NCBI GenBank assembly: GCA_027563935.2
Contig: CM050449.1
Coordinates: 89,070,371 to 89,134,370, forward strand
Source of the DNA: Costus lasius
Taxonomy: Eukaryota; Streptophyta; Magnoliopsida; Zingiberales; Costaceae
Direction of reading: 5' to 3'
Length of the DNA stretch: 64,000 bases
Made by a program: the position numbers and the translations under genes. Under the pieces are notes generated by a model. The model saw nothing but the letters and a program-made list of their open reading frames with translations. It was not told the DNA's origin and searched no databases. This document shows positions 1-10,529 of the stretch, in pieces. Within the stretch, counting starts at the first letter, position 1, and each line of letters starts with the position of its first letter.

Positions 1-83
1 CGGCGAATCCTCCCAGACCTACGCGGGGCCTGTGTCTAAGCCTCCGGTTGCCCAGCAACCGGTGCAGTTGGCTCAGGTTCCAT

Positions 84-497
84 CTATGTGTCTTGTGGTT
101 CCACTTGGACCTCGTCCAAGTCAAACTTCCTCCCACTAACTTCTTTCATGAGAAATTCTTTCTCTAGAAAGACAGCACCATAAGCAACAAAAACTTTGTT
201 CTCGGTGGGAACATAGAAGTAGTAACCCTTAGTTTCCTTAGGGTACCCCACAAACACGCATTTATCAGATCTATGTTCTAGTTTGCTAGAATCCTGACGT
301 TTGACATAAGCCTCACATCCCCAGATCCTGATAAAAGTGAGATTAGGGCGTCTCCCACTCCATACCTCGTATGGAATCTTTGAGACACTCTTAGATAGAA
401 CATTATTCAGTATTAGAGAAGTTGTTTCAAGTGCATGCCCCCAGAATGAGGGAGGCAGAGTTGCATGACTCATCATACATCGAACCATGTCCAACAA
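84..497 (-). pseudogene. copia A integrase C-terminal part
   Basis: An open stretch of 137 codons matches the C-terminal half of copia integrase. It has the motif around SFWGHALETTSLILNNV, then the YEVWSGRRPNLTFIRIWGCEAYVK block, then VFVGYPKETKGYYFY. In intact elements this joins the integrase core without a break. Here a frameshift or stop separates it from the core at 514-939. The reading continues toward the reverse transcriptase, which is off the left edge. Confidence 0.85.
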
Positions 498-513
498 AGT
501 TCAATTTCTCCTT

Positions 514-939
514 TCAGACACACCATTCCATTGAGGTGTTCCAGGAGGAGTGAGTTGGGATAGAATCCCACACTCTTTTTAGATAGTCAAGGAATTCACC
601 GCTTAGGTACTCTCCACCACAATCTGATCGAAGAGCCTTAATGGATCTACCAAGCTGGTTCTCTACTTCATGTCTGAATTCCTTAATTTTTTCAAAGGAT
701 TCAGACTTATGTCTCATCAAGCAGACATAACCATATTTACTGAAGTCATCAGTAAAAGTGATGAAGTAGTTGTGCCCTCCTCTGGGTTGTTTGTTGAATG
801 GCCCACACACATCACTATGTATGAGATCCAACAAACCTCCTGCCCTCTCACCAATTTTGGTGAAGGGTGCCTTTGTCATTTTCCCTAATGAACAAGGCTC
901 GCATGTATCAAATTCCTCCAAGGAACTTGAATCTATCAA
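514..939 (-). pseudogene. copia A integrase core fragment
   Basis: Contains the end of the HHCC zinc-binding region (CEPCSLGKMTKAPF) and the first two acidic positions of the DDE core: HSDVCGP, then RSDCGGEYLS. The third acidic region, normally within a PQ-NG-AER block, is destroyed because the frame runs into unrelated residues after LDYLKR. Integrase would insert the cDNA copy into the genome; this fragment cannot be active. Confidence 0.85.
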
Positions 940-1050
940 CCCATTTGCATGGAGTTGTTGAATGCGATTCTTGTTTATATGGGCTAATCGACAATGCCAT
1001 AGGAAAGCACCAACTGAACCACTCAGTTTGGTCCTGTTATTATTTATATT

Positions 1051-1416
1051 TCAAATAGAGTTATCCATGTCTAACACATATAGACCATTGCACAAAGTAC
1101 CCTTCCCATAGAACATATTTGCAAATGAAAAAGAACAAGAATTCTTATTTATTTCAAACTTAAATCCCTTCTTTGCCAAGCAAGGAATGGATACAATGTT
1201 CTTAGTAAGCGAAGGTACAAAATAGCAATTATCTAACTCTAACTGAAGTCTAGATGGCAGGGAGAGAGTCAAAACTCCTATAGGAACAGCAACAACCTGT
1301 GCCCCATTTTCAACTCGTAGGTCAATATCTCCAGCCCGCACCGATCTACTTTTCTTGAGCCCCTGCATATTTGTACAAATATGAGCTCCACATGCTGTAT
1401 ACAATACCCATGTCAT
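1051..1416 (-). pseudogene. copia A aspartic protease region, catalytic Asp lost
   Basis: The stretch matches the copia protease and the linker that follows it, from WVLYTACGAHICTNMQGL through NCYFVPSLTKNIVSIPCL to GKGTLCNGLYVLD. Relatives carry an Asp-Thr/Ser-Gly active-site triad here. This copy reads Tyr-Thr-Ala, so the nucleophilic Asp and the Gly are both gone. The protease would normally cut the Gag-Pol polyprotein inside the virus-like particle. Confidence 0.8.
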
Positions 1417-1546
1417 AGAAGTAGAAAGATTGACTTCTGTAACATAAATACCTGAGCTAGAAGACGAAGCCCAGCTTCTCTTCTCCTCGTTCTAAAGTCG
1501 CACCATGTCCTTCAACATGTGAGGTGGCCCTCCACATGAATAGCAC

Positions 1547-1972
1547 CTAGTATTCCTGATCCATTCCATCTTTAATTTCAGTTCCTTGGTCAAGCCTTTT
1601 CGGCTCAACACACTGAATATCAACTTTAGGAGGATTGAGCCTAACCAATTCATTAAAGAGCTGTCTTAGATTAGAAATAAAATCAGAGGCACTCTTCAAT
1701 TCATATTGCCCTTGAAGCTCGGGCGACATATTGGTTAGCATCAATTGTGGAACCTCCAAAGTATCTGCCTGATGCTTATCATAAGCATCCCTCTCAGCCG
1801 CTGAGGCCGAGCATGGAAGTGGTTCAGGAATGGGCTGCTCAAGGACATAGAGTTTTCTCTCGAGCTTGAGAACAATTCTCAAGTTCATATACCAATCCAT
1901 CAAGTTGGATCCAACCAACTTGTCTTTCTCCAGGATAGATCGCAGTGACCAACCGCTATTGTTCGTTGCCAT
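1547..1972 (-). pseudogene. copia A gag, N-terminal part with internal deletion
   Basis: The start codon at 1970-1972 opens MATNNSGWSLRSILEKDKL, the usual start of a plant copia Gag (LRSILEK-KL-G-N--DW). The open frame extends further upstream, but the internal Met is preferred from family alignments known to me. About 125 codons on, the protein leaves the expected Gag sequence, and the CCHC zinc-knuckle region is not seen before the protease. An internal deletion is likely. Confidence 0.75.
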
Positions 1973-3587
1973 TATTCTACAACAACCAATAAACAACAGA
2001 TTAGTACTACTTCAAATCATTTAAACTGGACTTGTTTTAAATGATTATGGCTTCCACTATTTTAATCGAATTGACAACCCATAAAGTCAATCGGGAAGTT
2101 TAAGACTTCCTAGTGAGATGGGATCCCTTTTCCACATGAGGCTTCACGTCCCACGAGGGTGGGATGAGATGCACAAAGTAACTCATGCTTCCTAAGGTGG
2201 GCACGCCGGCCGATTCCTCCAAGCAATTCCCCTTATTGAGACAGTCCAGGCATTTCATGTCCAGCGAGGGCTGGATACAGCATGAAACCTTAACCTCTCA
2301 ATGATGCCTCTAGAGTTCCACCATATGCCCAGCACATGTGGAAATCTAGTCAAGTCCATTCCTAACCGTTATTACCAGGGCCAACGAGTTTCCTTGCAAA
2401 GGCGCGCCCGATTAAAATGGACTGGGGAAACCATTGCCACCACGCACTTTCTAAAGATAAGTGGGTGTGTCCCACAAGGGTGGAAAATAGTTCACAACAC
2501 CACTGATCAATAGCTTAGTGAGGGCTACGCGTTAAAAGGCTACTAGACTTGATATTTATTTATGAGGGTTTTTGAGGTCTCATCAGTTTTATCTTATGTC
2601 TAACATTACAGGCATGCAATTCTATAGTGATAACATAATGATAAAACAGGCATGCTTTAGCAGATATCGAAAGCAATAAATGAATGATGTGATCATAGCC
2701 TATTCAAGACATTGAACCAACCCGTGCCAAAAGGAGGTTCAACTCTTGACCTAGGATTCAAGCCCCAATACTAGACCTAGCCTAGCCGACCTCTAGCTCT
2801 ATCTTCAAGGTTGGCTCCAAGGTCCTTCTCTCATGGTTCGGCCAAGGTTCGGCCAATGCCATGGTCTTCCTCCAGGGAAGGTGCGCCATCTAGCAAGTCA
2901 CAAGAGGGATAGCACACAAGCACAAGGCTCAGCCAAACCCTATCTTGCGCCCCCATGCAAGGATGCACCATCTTTGAAGCTTGTTGCGCCACCATGCAAG
3001 GTGCGCAAGCTTCATGCATGCGCCTAGCTCCAAGTACATGCGCCACCCTAATCTTCTTCTTAGTTAAAAGCAAAAGGAAAAGCGGCATGTAGGCCTCACA
3101 AGGATACATCACAGGCATGCAAAAGGGGCTTGACTCATGATCACAACATTATGCACAAGTAAGGTATCTACACATGCAATTCTACATGCTCATGAAAAAC
3201 ATAAAATCTGAAATTTTATTTTTTCATAAAACTAGTCTCTTTTCCTCATATTTTTATCACAAATCTTTTGGTTATTTGTGATTAAACTTTCATGATGATT
3301 TCAAAGATCCTTTCGGCTGGCAATTTTGTTAGATCAAGAGGCCCGGCTAGTCCGAAGACACAATGCTCGTCCTACTTGACAAAACTACGTGCGTCTTTGA
3401 TCCTTAAATCATGCAAGAAAAATAACCCAAAAATTCAAAAGAGATTGACAAGATGATAGGAACAAGAAACCCTAATTTTTCCTACTTAGAAAATCGTTTG
3501 CCATGTGATCATGCAATTTGTGAAAATTGAGATATGGCATATGAGCATGAAAAAGCATGAAAATACATCGTTCGAGTCTCGCAAGTC
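1973..3587. other. copia A leader, no gene recognised
   Basis: This 1.6-kb stretch lies between the PBS and gag start of copia A on the minus strand. It holds short open frames only, some GC-rich patches (for example GGCGCGCC near 2400) and no domain I recognise. Its length is large for a leader, so it may contain an unrecognised insertion. Confidence 0.4.
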
Positions 3588-3599
3588 GCTCTAATACCA
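3588..3599 (-). other. copia A primer-binding site (tRNA-iMet type)
   Basis: On the minus strand this reads TGGTATTAGAGC, one change from the plant copia PBS TGGTATCAGAGC. It lies one base from the LTR end and would prime minus-strand DNA synthesis. Confidence 0.8.
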
Positions 3600-3600
3600 C

Positions 3601-5393
3601 TATTGGGTAACCCTGGGGATATTTTACAATTTTCAGATATAGAAATTACACAAATACATTGCGCAGCGGAACTAATATCCCCGAAACAGGCTAGTCCCAA
3701 AAACCCAGTGAAGATCGCAAGCGAGGGAGTTGACACGATGAGATAGAAGATACCTCAAAGCAAGACGATGCCGATGTCGTGATAGGCGCCCAAGCATGCG
3801 CCCTCTACAGTCTCACACACACGGATCTCTTGAGTCCTCTTCTTCCACGCCCGGTGCTAGCCTCGGGAAGAAGATCCAAACCTTTTGTTCACCTTCTTCA
3901 AGCCTTGCGCCACCTCCAAGGTATATGCGCCAATAGAAGAAGGATGAAGGAGAGGGAAGCCGCCAAGCACCAAATTCCTTGCGCTAAGAGGAAAGGAAGA
4001 TCAAGGCTTGCGGCTAGGGTTTGATGGAAGAGGTCACTTGCGCCTCTTGCCCTTGCTCTCGCCTCTCTCTGTGTTCTCACGCGTCCAAGGAGTAGAATAC
4101 CTGAGAGGGGGCATCTAGGGCCTCTTATATAGAGCAAGGGGCGGTTAGGGTTAGGGCTAGGCGCAATTTGCTTCCATAATGAAGCAAATTTGCCCACTTT
4201 ACCCCATTATACCCCTCAGGTTCCAATGGGGTTGGTTCTCTCCCCATTATACCCCTTAGGCAATTTCCTCTTCATGACAAATTACTAGTGAGCCCAACTA
4301 AGCAATGGGCCTAGCCCAAAGATCATTACCCATGTTAACCAAGCTATTGGATCCAATCCAATGTGACCCAATGTCAAATGAGGCTAACCATGGTTAATTC
4401 GGCCAGTTTGTCAAAATTGGATGTTGGCTCCAATAAGTTTCTTCCAACTCATCAGGCCCATTGGCACTGATGAAATCTCCAGAATAGATTCGAGTTATCC
4501 AATAACTCAATCATAAGGCTTCCCGATCAATACGAGAACTTAAGTATCAAGGTGTGTGACCCTGTAGGTTCCTCTGACGCTGGCAGTGCTGACCAAAGGT
4601 CATTACAAGCAGTGAGTGGCACCTAGCAGTGCATCGCTGCTACCCAGGTCATTGGAATGGATATCGACATCGACATCCCCATCATCGCAATTAGGTACAG
4701 ATGCATTCCAGTCTCTTTGTCGAACTAATATCCGATTGGACAAGTGTGTCACATCACCACTTATTTTCATCCAATCTCATGGTTATGACTAAATCAGGTC
4801 TCACCTGGGTATAGCCATACACTTTCAATCATCGAACGATAGAGGAGCTCCATGGATATCATGCTTCCCTTAGGAAGGGGCAAATCCTATGTCTGTCTAT
4901 TGACCTTCTCCTATGGGTCGTGAGATGCTCAATAACAACCGTTATTACCTCCCAACTATGGCGAGGTGTTAGGTTGTATCAAAGCATATCCCTAACCATA
5001 TAGAATGGCCAATGACCTCAAGTCAAGGGATCAATGCATCTCCTATTGCTTGTGAGGATAACTCATGACACCAAGTCATTGCCTCACAGCGGGTCAGTCC
5101 AGTATATCCACCACTGATATACCTATATGTCTGCGTTAGCACCTCGTGCCTAACCAGCCCATATGTTAGTCTCACATGTATCAGAGTTGTCCCATATCCA
5201 CTCAGGTACATCGACTGGGGACAATCATTTGAGCACAGATCCAATCTGTCTCCAGGGACATTATTATATAAGTACATATTTGCAGATGTAAACAAATAAT
5301 GATAACGACAATGCCAGTATAATATATATAAATATCAGTATCAAGTAGTACAATAATGGACCAAAACTATGTCCTAGGGCATATACACCAACA
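3601..5393 (-). repeat. 5' LTR of copia A (about 1.8 kb)
   Basis: Minus-strand start TGTTGGTGTATATGCCCTAG; end CCAATA next to the PBS. The sequence includes the 'GTCCCTGGAGACAGATTGG' block often seen in long plant copia LTRs. The partner LTR is outside the window, so the limits rest on the TG...CA-type ends and the PBS only. Confidence 0.75.
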
Positions 5394-5702
5394 GCAGGTT
5401 TGTCACGGATGTATCAGACATAGATAGATAGTGGTACTGGACTCCTTAGGTATTCGGTATTGTATGTGTGTATTTATTCAGACATTTAGCCATGTGTCCG
5501 ATTTATTGTATCTTGTCAGTATGGACGGAGACTATTGTGTTGGTGTATTTGATATATTACTGTTATTATTTGTGTATTGGATTTTACTGTTGATTATGGA
5601 TTATGGTATACAGTGTTGGACCGGGCCGAATCAGTAGGCCCAAATTATCAGGTCTCGTTGATGGGCCATCGGTTGAGGCCCAGTGGCCGTCGGGACGTGA
5701 CA
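5394..5702. repeat. gypsy-like LTR fragment
   Basis: Non-coding block ending CGTCGGGACGTGACA on the plus strand. Plant Ty3/gypsy LTRs commonly end or begin with such a (C)GGG-CGTGACA sequence. It separates two pieces of copia-type LTR. A block at 26.9-27.24 kb has a similar GATAGATAGTG stretch and ends GGGTGTGACA. Assignment is by these end motifs only. Confidence 0.4.
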
Positions 5703-5838
5703 GACATTATCATGCAAATATACATTAACGTAGATGTAACCATAAGCATAATAATGACAATGCTAAGACATGTAAAATATCAATGCATGCAATACATGGT
5801 CAGAGCAATAACTAATGCCTAGGCATAAACACCAACAA
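5703..5838 (-). repeat. copia LTR start fragment
   Basis: On the minus strand this begins TGTTGGTGTTTATGCCTAGG, resembling the start of the copia A LTR, and runs about 135 bp before meeting the gypsy-like fragment. It is probably the remains of a second, related LTR broken by the neighbouring insertion. Confidence 0.5.
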
Positions 5839-6046
5839 AATTAACTTCATGAAAAGTTCACTAGTTGGAATCAAGATTGTCAAGATCAAGATCCAACCTA
5901 CGATCGATAGAGACTCTATAGGATCAGATTGTAGGATCATAAGATCCTTTCAAAAGAATAAAAAAATAATTCTATATTAAATAACATTACCTATTAGATG
6001 TACTTAAGAAGTCTAATATACTTCCATACTAACTTGCTAACATGCA
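5839..6046. other. GATC-rich flank, possible hAT terminal region
   Basis: No gene. The stretch contains repeated GATC and AAGATCC motifs on both strands. Because copia B inserted just after it, this is the left flank of the pre-insertion site whose right flank is 13327 onward, which leads into a hAT transposase tail. It may be the subterminal part of that old hAT element. Confidence 0.3.
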
Positions 6047-6051
6047 ATGTC

Positions 6052-6641
6052 TTGTTGGAATAAAATTAAAAAAAAATTAATTGATTTTTCTTAATTGAAA
6101 TAAGCATTAGCTATTAAATTATTAATAGCTAATGTTACCTTTCCTTTTTTCTTTTAATGCAGTGGATTGCCATCAATTTAATTCAATTTTGGAATGTGAA
6201 TTAAATACTTTGATTGGCTTTTACTTTGTTGCACAACGTAAACATTGTTAACGTTGGATTTGGGTTGTTGGACTTTACCAATTAGAAGGAAATAAATCTC
6301 GACTATTTGGTTAACAAGTCTAAGTCGAGAGCTTTGACAAGCTTTTCTTCATCTTCTCTTGATTTTCTTCTTTGGTTCTTTGGTTTTCTACTGCTCAATT
6401 GCTGAAAGGGAGTCTGATCATCTTCTCCACGGTCGTGACTCACAGGAGGAGTATCTTGGTCGTATCCTGGGTGTTCAGTTTGGAATCAACTCGCACGAGA
6501 GCCTGAAATTTTTACCTAAGGACAGCGTATCACGCTTCCGGGTTTTTTATTCTTAAATTTTTCTTTTATTTTCTGTAAATTAATATTATAAATGCATGCG
6601 AAATTGTTGTTAAAATAAATTCTTGAAAATTCCCTAAAACA
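6052..6641 (+). repeat. 5' LTR of copia B
   Basis: Begins (T)TGTTGGAATAAAATT and ends CCCTAAAACA. It matches 12731-13321 along its whole length. It contains a perfect inverted repeat at 6106-6133 (12-bp arms, 4-bp spacer) and a second palindrome at 6235-6255. Confidence 0.92.
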
Positions 6642-7654
6642 ATCTTAGGTGAAAGTTTTTTGCATGTTAGTTTACTGTTTGTATATTACATAAAAAAATT
6701 ATTAATTAAAATTTTTTCTGTGAATTTCAGTGCACACGGAAAAAAAATTTATTTTTGTTCTCATATTTGATAGAATTATTAACTTCTGTCAATTTAGCTA
6801 TTGTGAAATTTTACAAAACTAATTCAAGAATTTGTTAATTCAAGTTACGGAATTTTAATATTTACAAATTCTGTACGCTAATCCATATTAGGATTTTTAA
6901 CCAATTTTTTCTTAATCGGTTTTTTGGGAAAATTTTAATATATTTTCCTTTCTTGCTGTTCTTGATTTATTTTCCAAATCTATTCCCTCTCGCATTCATA
7001 ACTTGACTTTTTCCTAAATTTTTGTTAAATTTGGTTATACCGATTATCTATTTTACAAATCTAGTTTCAATCTTTCCATTTCTCTAAATTAATTTCCTTT
7101 AATAAAAGCAAAATATTTTATAGTACTGTATTTACATAAAATAATATTAATAAAAAAAGATTTCTTACTATAGTTTGTTTGATTGTAACACAACGTTTAC
7201 TGTGCATTTTCACGTGATTCGAACTATCGCATGTGAGTGATTTACGTTGAGTGATTTAAAATTAAGCTGATCTATATATTCTTTTTAATTTATCTGTAAT
7301 AGAATTGCATGTGTAATAAATTTTCTTTTACAGTTTACTATTTTAACATAGACATGTTAAACCTTTTGGATATAATATTTGACATCCATAACTTGGACTT
7401 CATTCTCATAATATATCTAATTTTAATATTGAACTTAAATGGGTTAAAGAACTTAAAGTTTAAAATGTGCATAACATATATTGCGCATAATGTATAATTT
7501 GATTATTTTAATAATATTTAAAATAATTCTTATACTTAAAAATTTATTTATACAGATAAACAAATTCTTTATTCCTTTTAAAACAAAAATGACATTAAAA
7601 GATAACATTAAATCTGAAAAATTTAATGGAGTTGGTTTTGCCCGATGGCAAGAG

Positions 7655-8250
7655 TAGAGGTGTCCAAACGGTTAAACCGAACTGAACCGAACTTCAAACC
7701 GAACCGAAAATCCAAAAAAATTCAAACCGAAAACCGAACCGAAGTTTCTAAAAACCGAATCAAAACCGAACCGAAATTTTGGTTAGGGTTTGGTTCGGTT
7801 CGGGTTAAACCGAACTTAATTATTTATATATTTATTTACCTTTTTTATACAATTATATTATTAATTTTTAATAAAAATGAAAATATAATATATTTTATAT
7901 AAATAAAAATAATAATATAATATATTTTATATAAATAAAAATAATAATATAATATATTTTATATAAATAAAAATAATAATATAATATATTTTTATATAAA
8001 TAAAAATAATAATATAATATATTTTATATAAAAATATTAATATTTTATTAAAATCTTGGTTTGTTCGGTTGAACCCGAATCGAATCGAATCGAACCGAAT
8101 CGAACCGAATTACACCAAACCGAAAACCGAACCGAAATTTTTTTAACCATCCTAAACCGAACCGAATTTCCTTGAAACCGAACTGAACCGAAAATTTTGG
8201 TTTGGTTCAATTCGGTTTATCGGTTTTAAACTAGTTTTTGTACACCCCTA
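7655..8250. mobile_element. non-autonomous hAT element (596 bp) inside copia B gag
   Basis: The ends are TAGAGGTGTCCAAA and, inverted, TAGGGGTGTACAAAA. The 8-bp sequence GGCAAGAG flanks it on both sides (7647-7654 and 8251-8258), the length used by hAT transposases. Both subterminal regions are packed with AACCGAACCGAA-type motifs in both orientations, which are probable transposase-binding repeats. It has no coding capacity. The middle is an AT-rich 32-bp tandem repeat. It must depend on a transposase in trans. Confidence 0.92.
7884..8033. repeat. 32-bp AT-rich tandem repeat in the hAT element
   Basis: About 4.5 copies with a 32-bp period; the TATTTTATAT core recurs at 7891, 7923, 7955, 7987 and 8020, the last after a 1-base gain. 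It lies in the centre of the non-autonomous hAT element. Confidence 0.85.
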
Positions 8251-9171
8251 GGCAAGAGCAATTAGAAGCCTAGTTAATTTCACTAGTACTAATTATTGCC
8301 TTAGGGAAAATTCTACCTTTCCCTTCTTCTTTTTCTTCTTCTTCTACTAAATCACGTAAGGAAATTGAATACCTCTGTAGGTTTCATATCCTCTCTTGTC
8401 TAAGTGATAATCTATATGAAACTTATAGAAAATATAAAACTACAAAAGAAATTTGGAATGCACTAGAAGATACCTCCCTAAGAGATCTTGAAGGGGCAAT
8501 AAGATTTACTGCATCTGATTTCAACCCCTATATGATGGTTGATCATATTCCTATAAATGATCAAATTCATGTTTTTCAAAATATGATTCATGAAATTCAT
8601 AGGAATGGAACCATCTTTAGTGAATCCTACCAAATTTCCTGCCTCTTAGACAAACTTCCCCCTTCTTGGTCCAAGTTTGGACAAGACATTAGGAGATCTC
8701 AAACTTCTCTTTCTCTTATATTTGTAATTCAATCCATAAGAATTGAAGATCAATATAGAACAAGAGAATTAAATAAAGATGCCCCTAATTATAAAGTCAA
8801 CATAACTAAAGTTGCTAAGCCAAATCCAAATAATTCATTCAAACCAAAAAATAAAAGGTTTATCCCTAGGAATAAAAATTTTAAACCTATGAATAATGCT
8901 AATAACAACTATAATAATAAAAATAAAAATTTCAAACCAAATTTTAAAGGGAATAAGAAATTGAAAGAATGCCAGTTTTGCTTTGTGTGTAGGAAGGACA
9001 ACCATCTTGCCTCAAATTGTTTCTTCCGCAAAACTGAGAAGGTTCAAGCTAAAAAGAAAGGTTTTAAACCTAAATCTCAAGTCAACATGATTGAGAGTGA
9101 ACCTTCCACTAGTACCATCAAGTCAGTTTCTTTTACTCCTTCTGTCAACTTAGCCTACTATGATTCAGAAT

Positions 9172-9584
9172 GGTGGCTTGACTCAGGAGCTAATGTTCAT
9201 ATTTGCACTAAAAAAGAATATTTTACTTCCTTTTAGGACAAAAGTGGAAGAAGTGTAATAATGAGCAATGGAACATCTATGAATGTGCTAGGATATGGAA
9301 ACGTCAACTTGAAGTTCACTTTTGGAAAGACGTTACTTCTCAACAATGTTCTACTAGTTCTAGATGTGAGGAAGAACTTAATTAGTGGATCACTTTTTGT
9401 ACAATTAGGTTACAAAATTGTATTAAAAGAAAATAAAGTTGTAATCACAAAGAAGGATAACTTCATTTGTAAAGGGTTCATTGCAGAAGGACTCTTCAAA
9501 ATCAATGTAATTCCTTTTCAAATAAATAAAGATTCAATTTCTTCATCTCCTATTGTCTTAAATTCTGAATTGAATGATATTTGA
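9172..9584 (+). pseudogene. copia B protease region with internal stop
   Basis: The active-site block WWLDSGANVHIC is present with Asp-Ser-Gly intact. An in-frame TAG at 9234-9236 then ends the open frame, and the same frame reopens at once through the NVLLVLDVRKNLISGSL block. Only a nonsense change therefore separates the two parts. The reading ends at a TGA just before the GAG-pre-integrase HGRLGH motif. Confidence 0.8.
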
Positions 9585-10424
9585 CATGGTAGACTTGGTC
9601 ATGTTAATTTCAAATCAATTAATAAAATGATAAATTAAATTTAAAATGTGAAGTTTATGCTAAAGCTAAACAACTAAAAAAGCCATTTAAATCAATTGAA
9701 TCTAGAAATACACAAATTCTATATTTAATTCATAGTGATGTTTGTGATTCAACATCAACTCCAACTAGAGGAGGAAATAAATATTTTGTAACTTTCATAA
9801 ATGACTTTTCAAGATTTTGTTACACCTACTTAATTAAAACTAAAGATGAAATTTTAAGTAAATTTAAAATTTTCAAAGCTGAAGATGAAATCCAACAAGA
9901 TAAAAAGATTAAAATAATTAGATCAGATAGAGGAGGTGAATATGTTTCTAATGAATTTGACTTGTTTTGTCAAGAACATGGTATAATTCATCAAATTACA
10001 CCTCCTTATTCACCTCAATCTAATGGTGTAGCTGAAAGAAAAAATAGAACTCTTCTAGACATGGTTAACTCCATGATGTTAAGTTCTAGGGCACCTCAAA
10101 ATCTTTGGGGAGAAGCATTGTTGTTTTCATGCTTCATTCTTAATAGAATCCCTTTAAAAGATAAAGAGGTCACACCTTATGAACTTTGAAAGGGTTTTAA
10201 GCCAAGGCTTAATTTCCTTCGAATGTGGGGGTGCCTTGCAAAGGTTAATCTACCTGAACCTAAAAAAGAAAAAATTAGGTCCTAAAACCATAGATGCAAT
10301 CTTAGTTGGTTACTCCTTAGATAGTAACACCTACAGATTTTTAGTAATTAATTCAGAAGTACTTGAAATTTCTAATAATACACTAATTGAATCAAAAGAT
10401 GCTTCTTTCTTTGAAAATATTTAA
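9585..10424 (+). pseudogene. copia B integrase, several stops
   Basis: The reading passes the HGRLGHVNF zinc-binding motif, HSDVCDS (first Asp), IIRSDRGGEY (second Asp) and PYSPQSNGVAERKNRTL (Glu). It then continues through the NLWGEAL and LVGYSLDSNTYRFLV blocks of the C-terminal region. All three catalytic acidic positions survive, but stops near 9584 and 9636 and a break near 10190 destroy the frame. Confidence 0.82.
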
Positions 10425-10529
10425 AAATATAATTTCATCTTCTATTCAAACAAACTCTAATCAACCTTCAACTTCTTCAACAACTTTAGTAAACCAATCC
10501 TAGTCAACCTTCTGAACCCAGAAGGAGTC

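Larger units (their letters stand above)
1..5393 (-). mobile_element. Ty1/copia retrotransposon A, 3' part outside the window
   Basis: Reading the minus strand from 5393 downward, the order is LTR, PBS, long leader, gag, protease, integrase, then the window edge. Reverse transcriptase, RNase H and the second LTR must lie to the left. The order PR-IN before RT is that of Ty1/copia. The LTR begins TGTTGG and ends CCAATA (a decayed CCAACA) directly beside a tRNA-iMet-type PBS. All coding parts carry stops or frameshifts, so this copy is not autonomous. The target duplication cannot be checked because the other end is missing. Confidence 0.85.
7589..9177 (+). pseudogene. copia B gag, split by a hAT element
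   Basis: Gag starts at ATG 7589 (MTLKDNIKSEKFNGVGFARW). The conserved F-RWQEQ motif is interrupted at 7654/7655 by a 596-bp hAT element, and the reading resumes after 8250. An in-frame stop follows a few codons later (QLEA*). Past that stop the frame is open through EIEYLCRFHILSCLSDNLYE, EIWNALE and the NDQIHVFQNMIHEIHR block to the CCHC zinc knuckle at 8979-9020 (C-x2-C-x4-H-x4-C). Gag forms the particle shell and binds RNA; this copy cannot make it whole. Confidence 0.85.

Noticed and set aside
44..62. Perfect 8-bp inverted repeat CCGGTTGC/GCAACCGG at the left edge
   Set aside because: Short and inside copia A coding sequence; likely chance.
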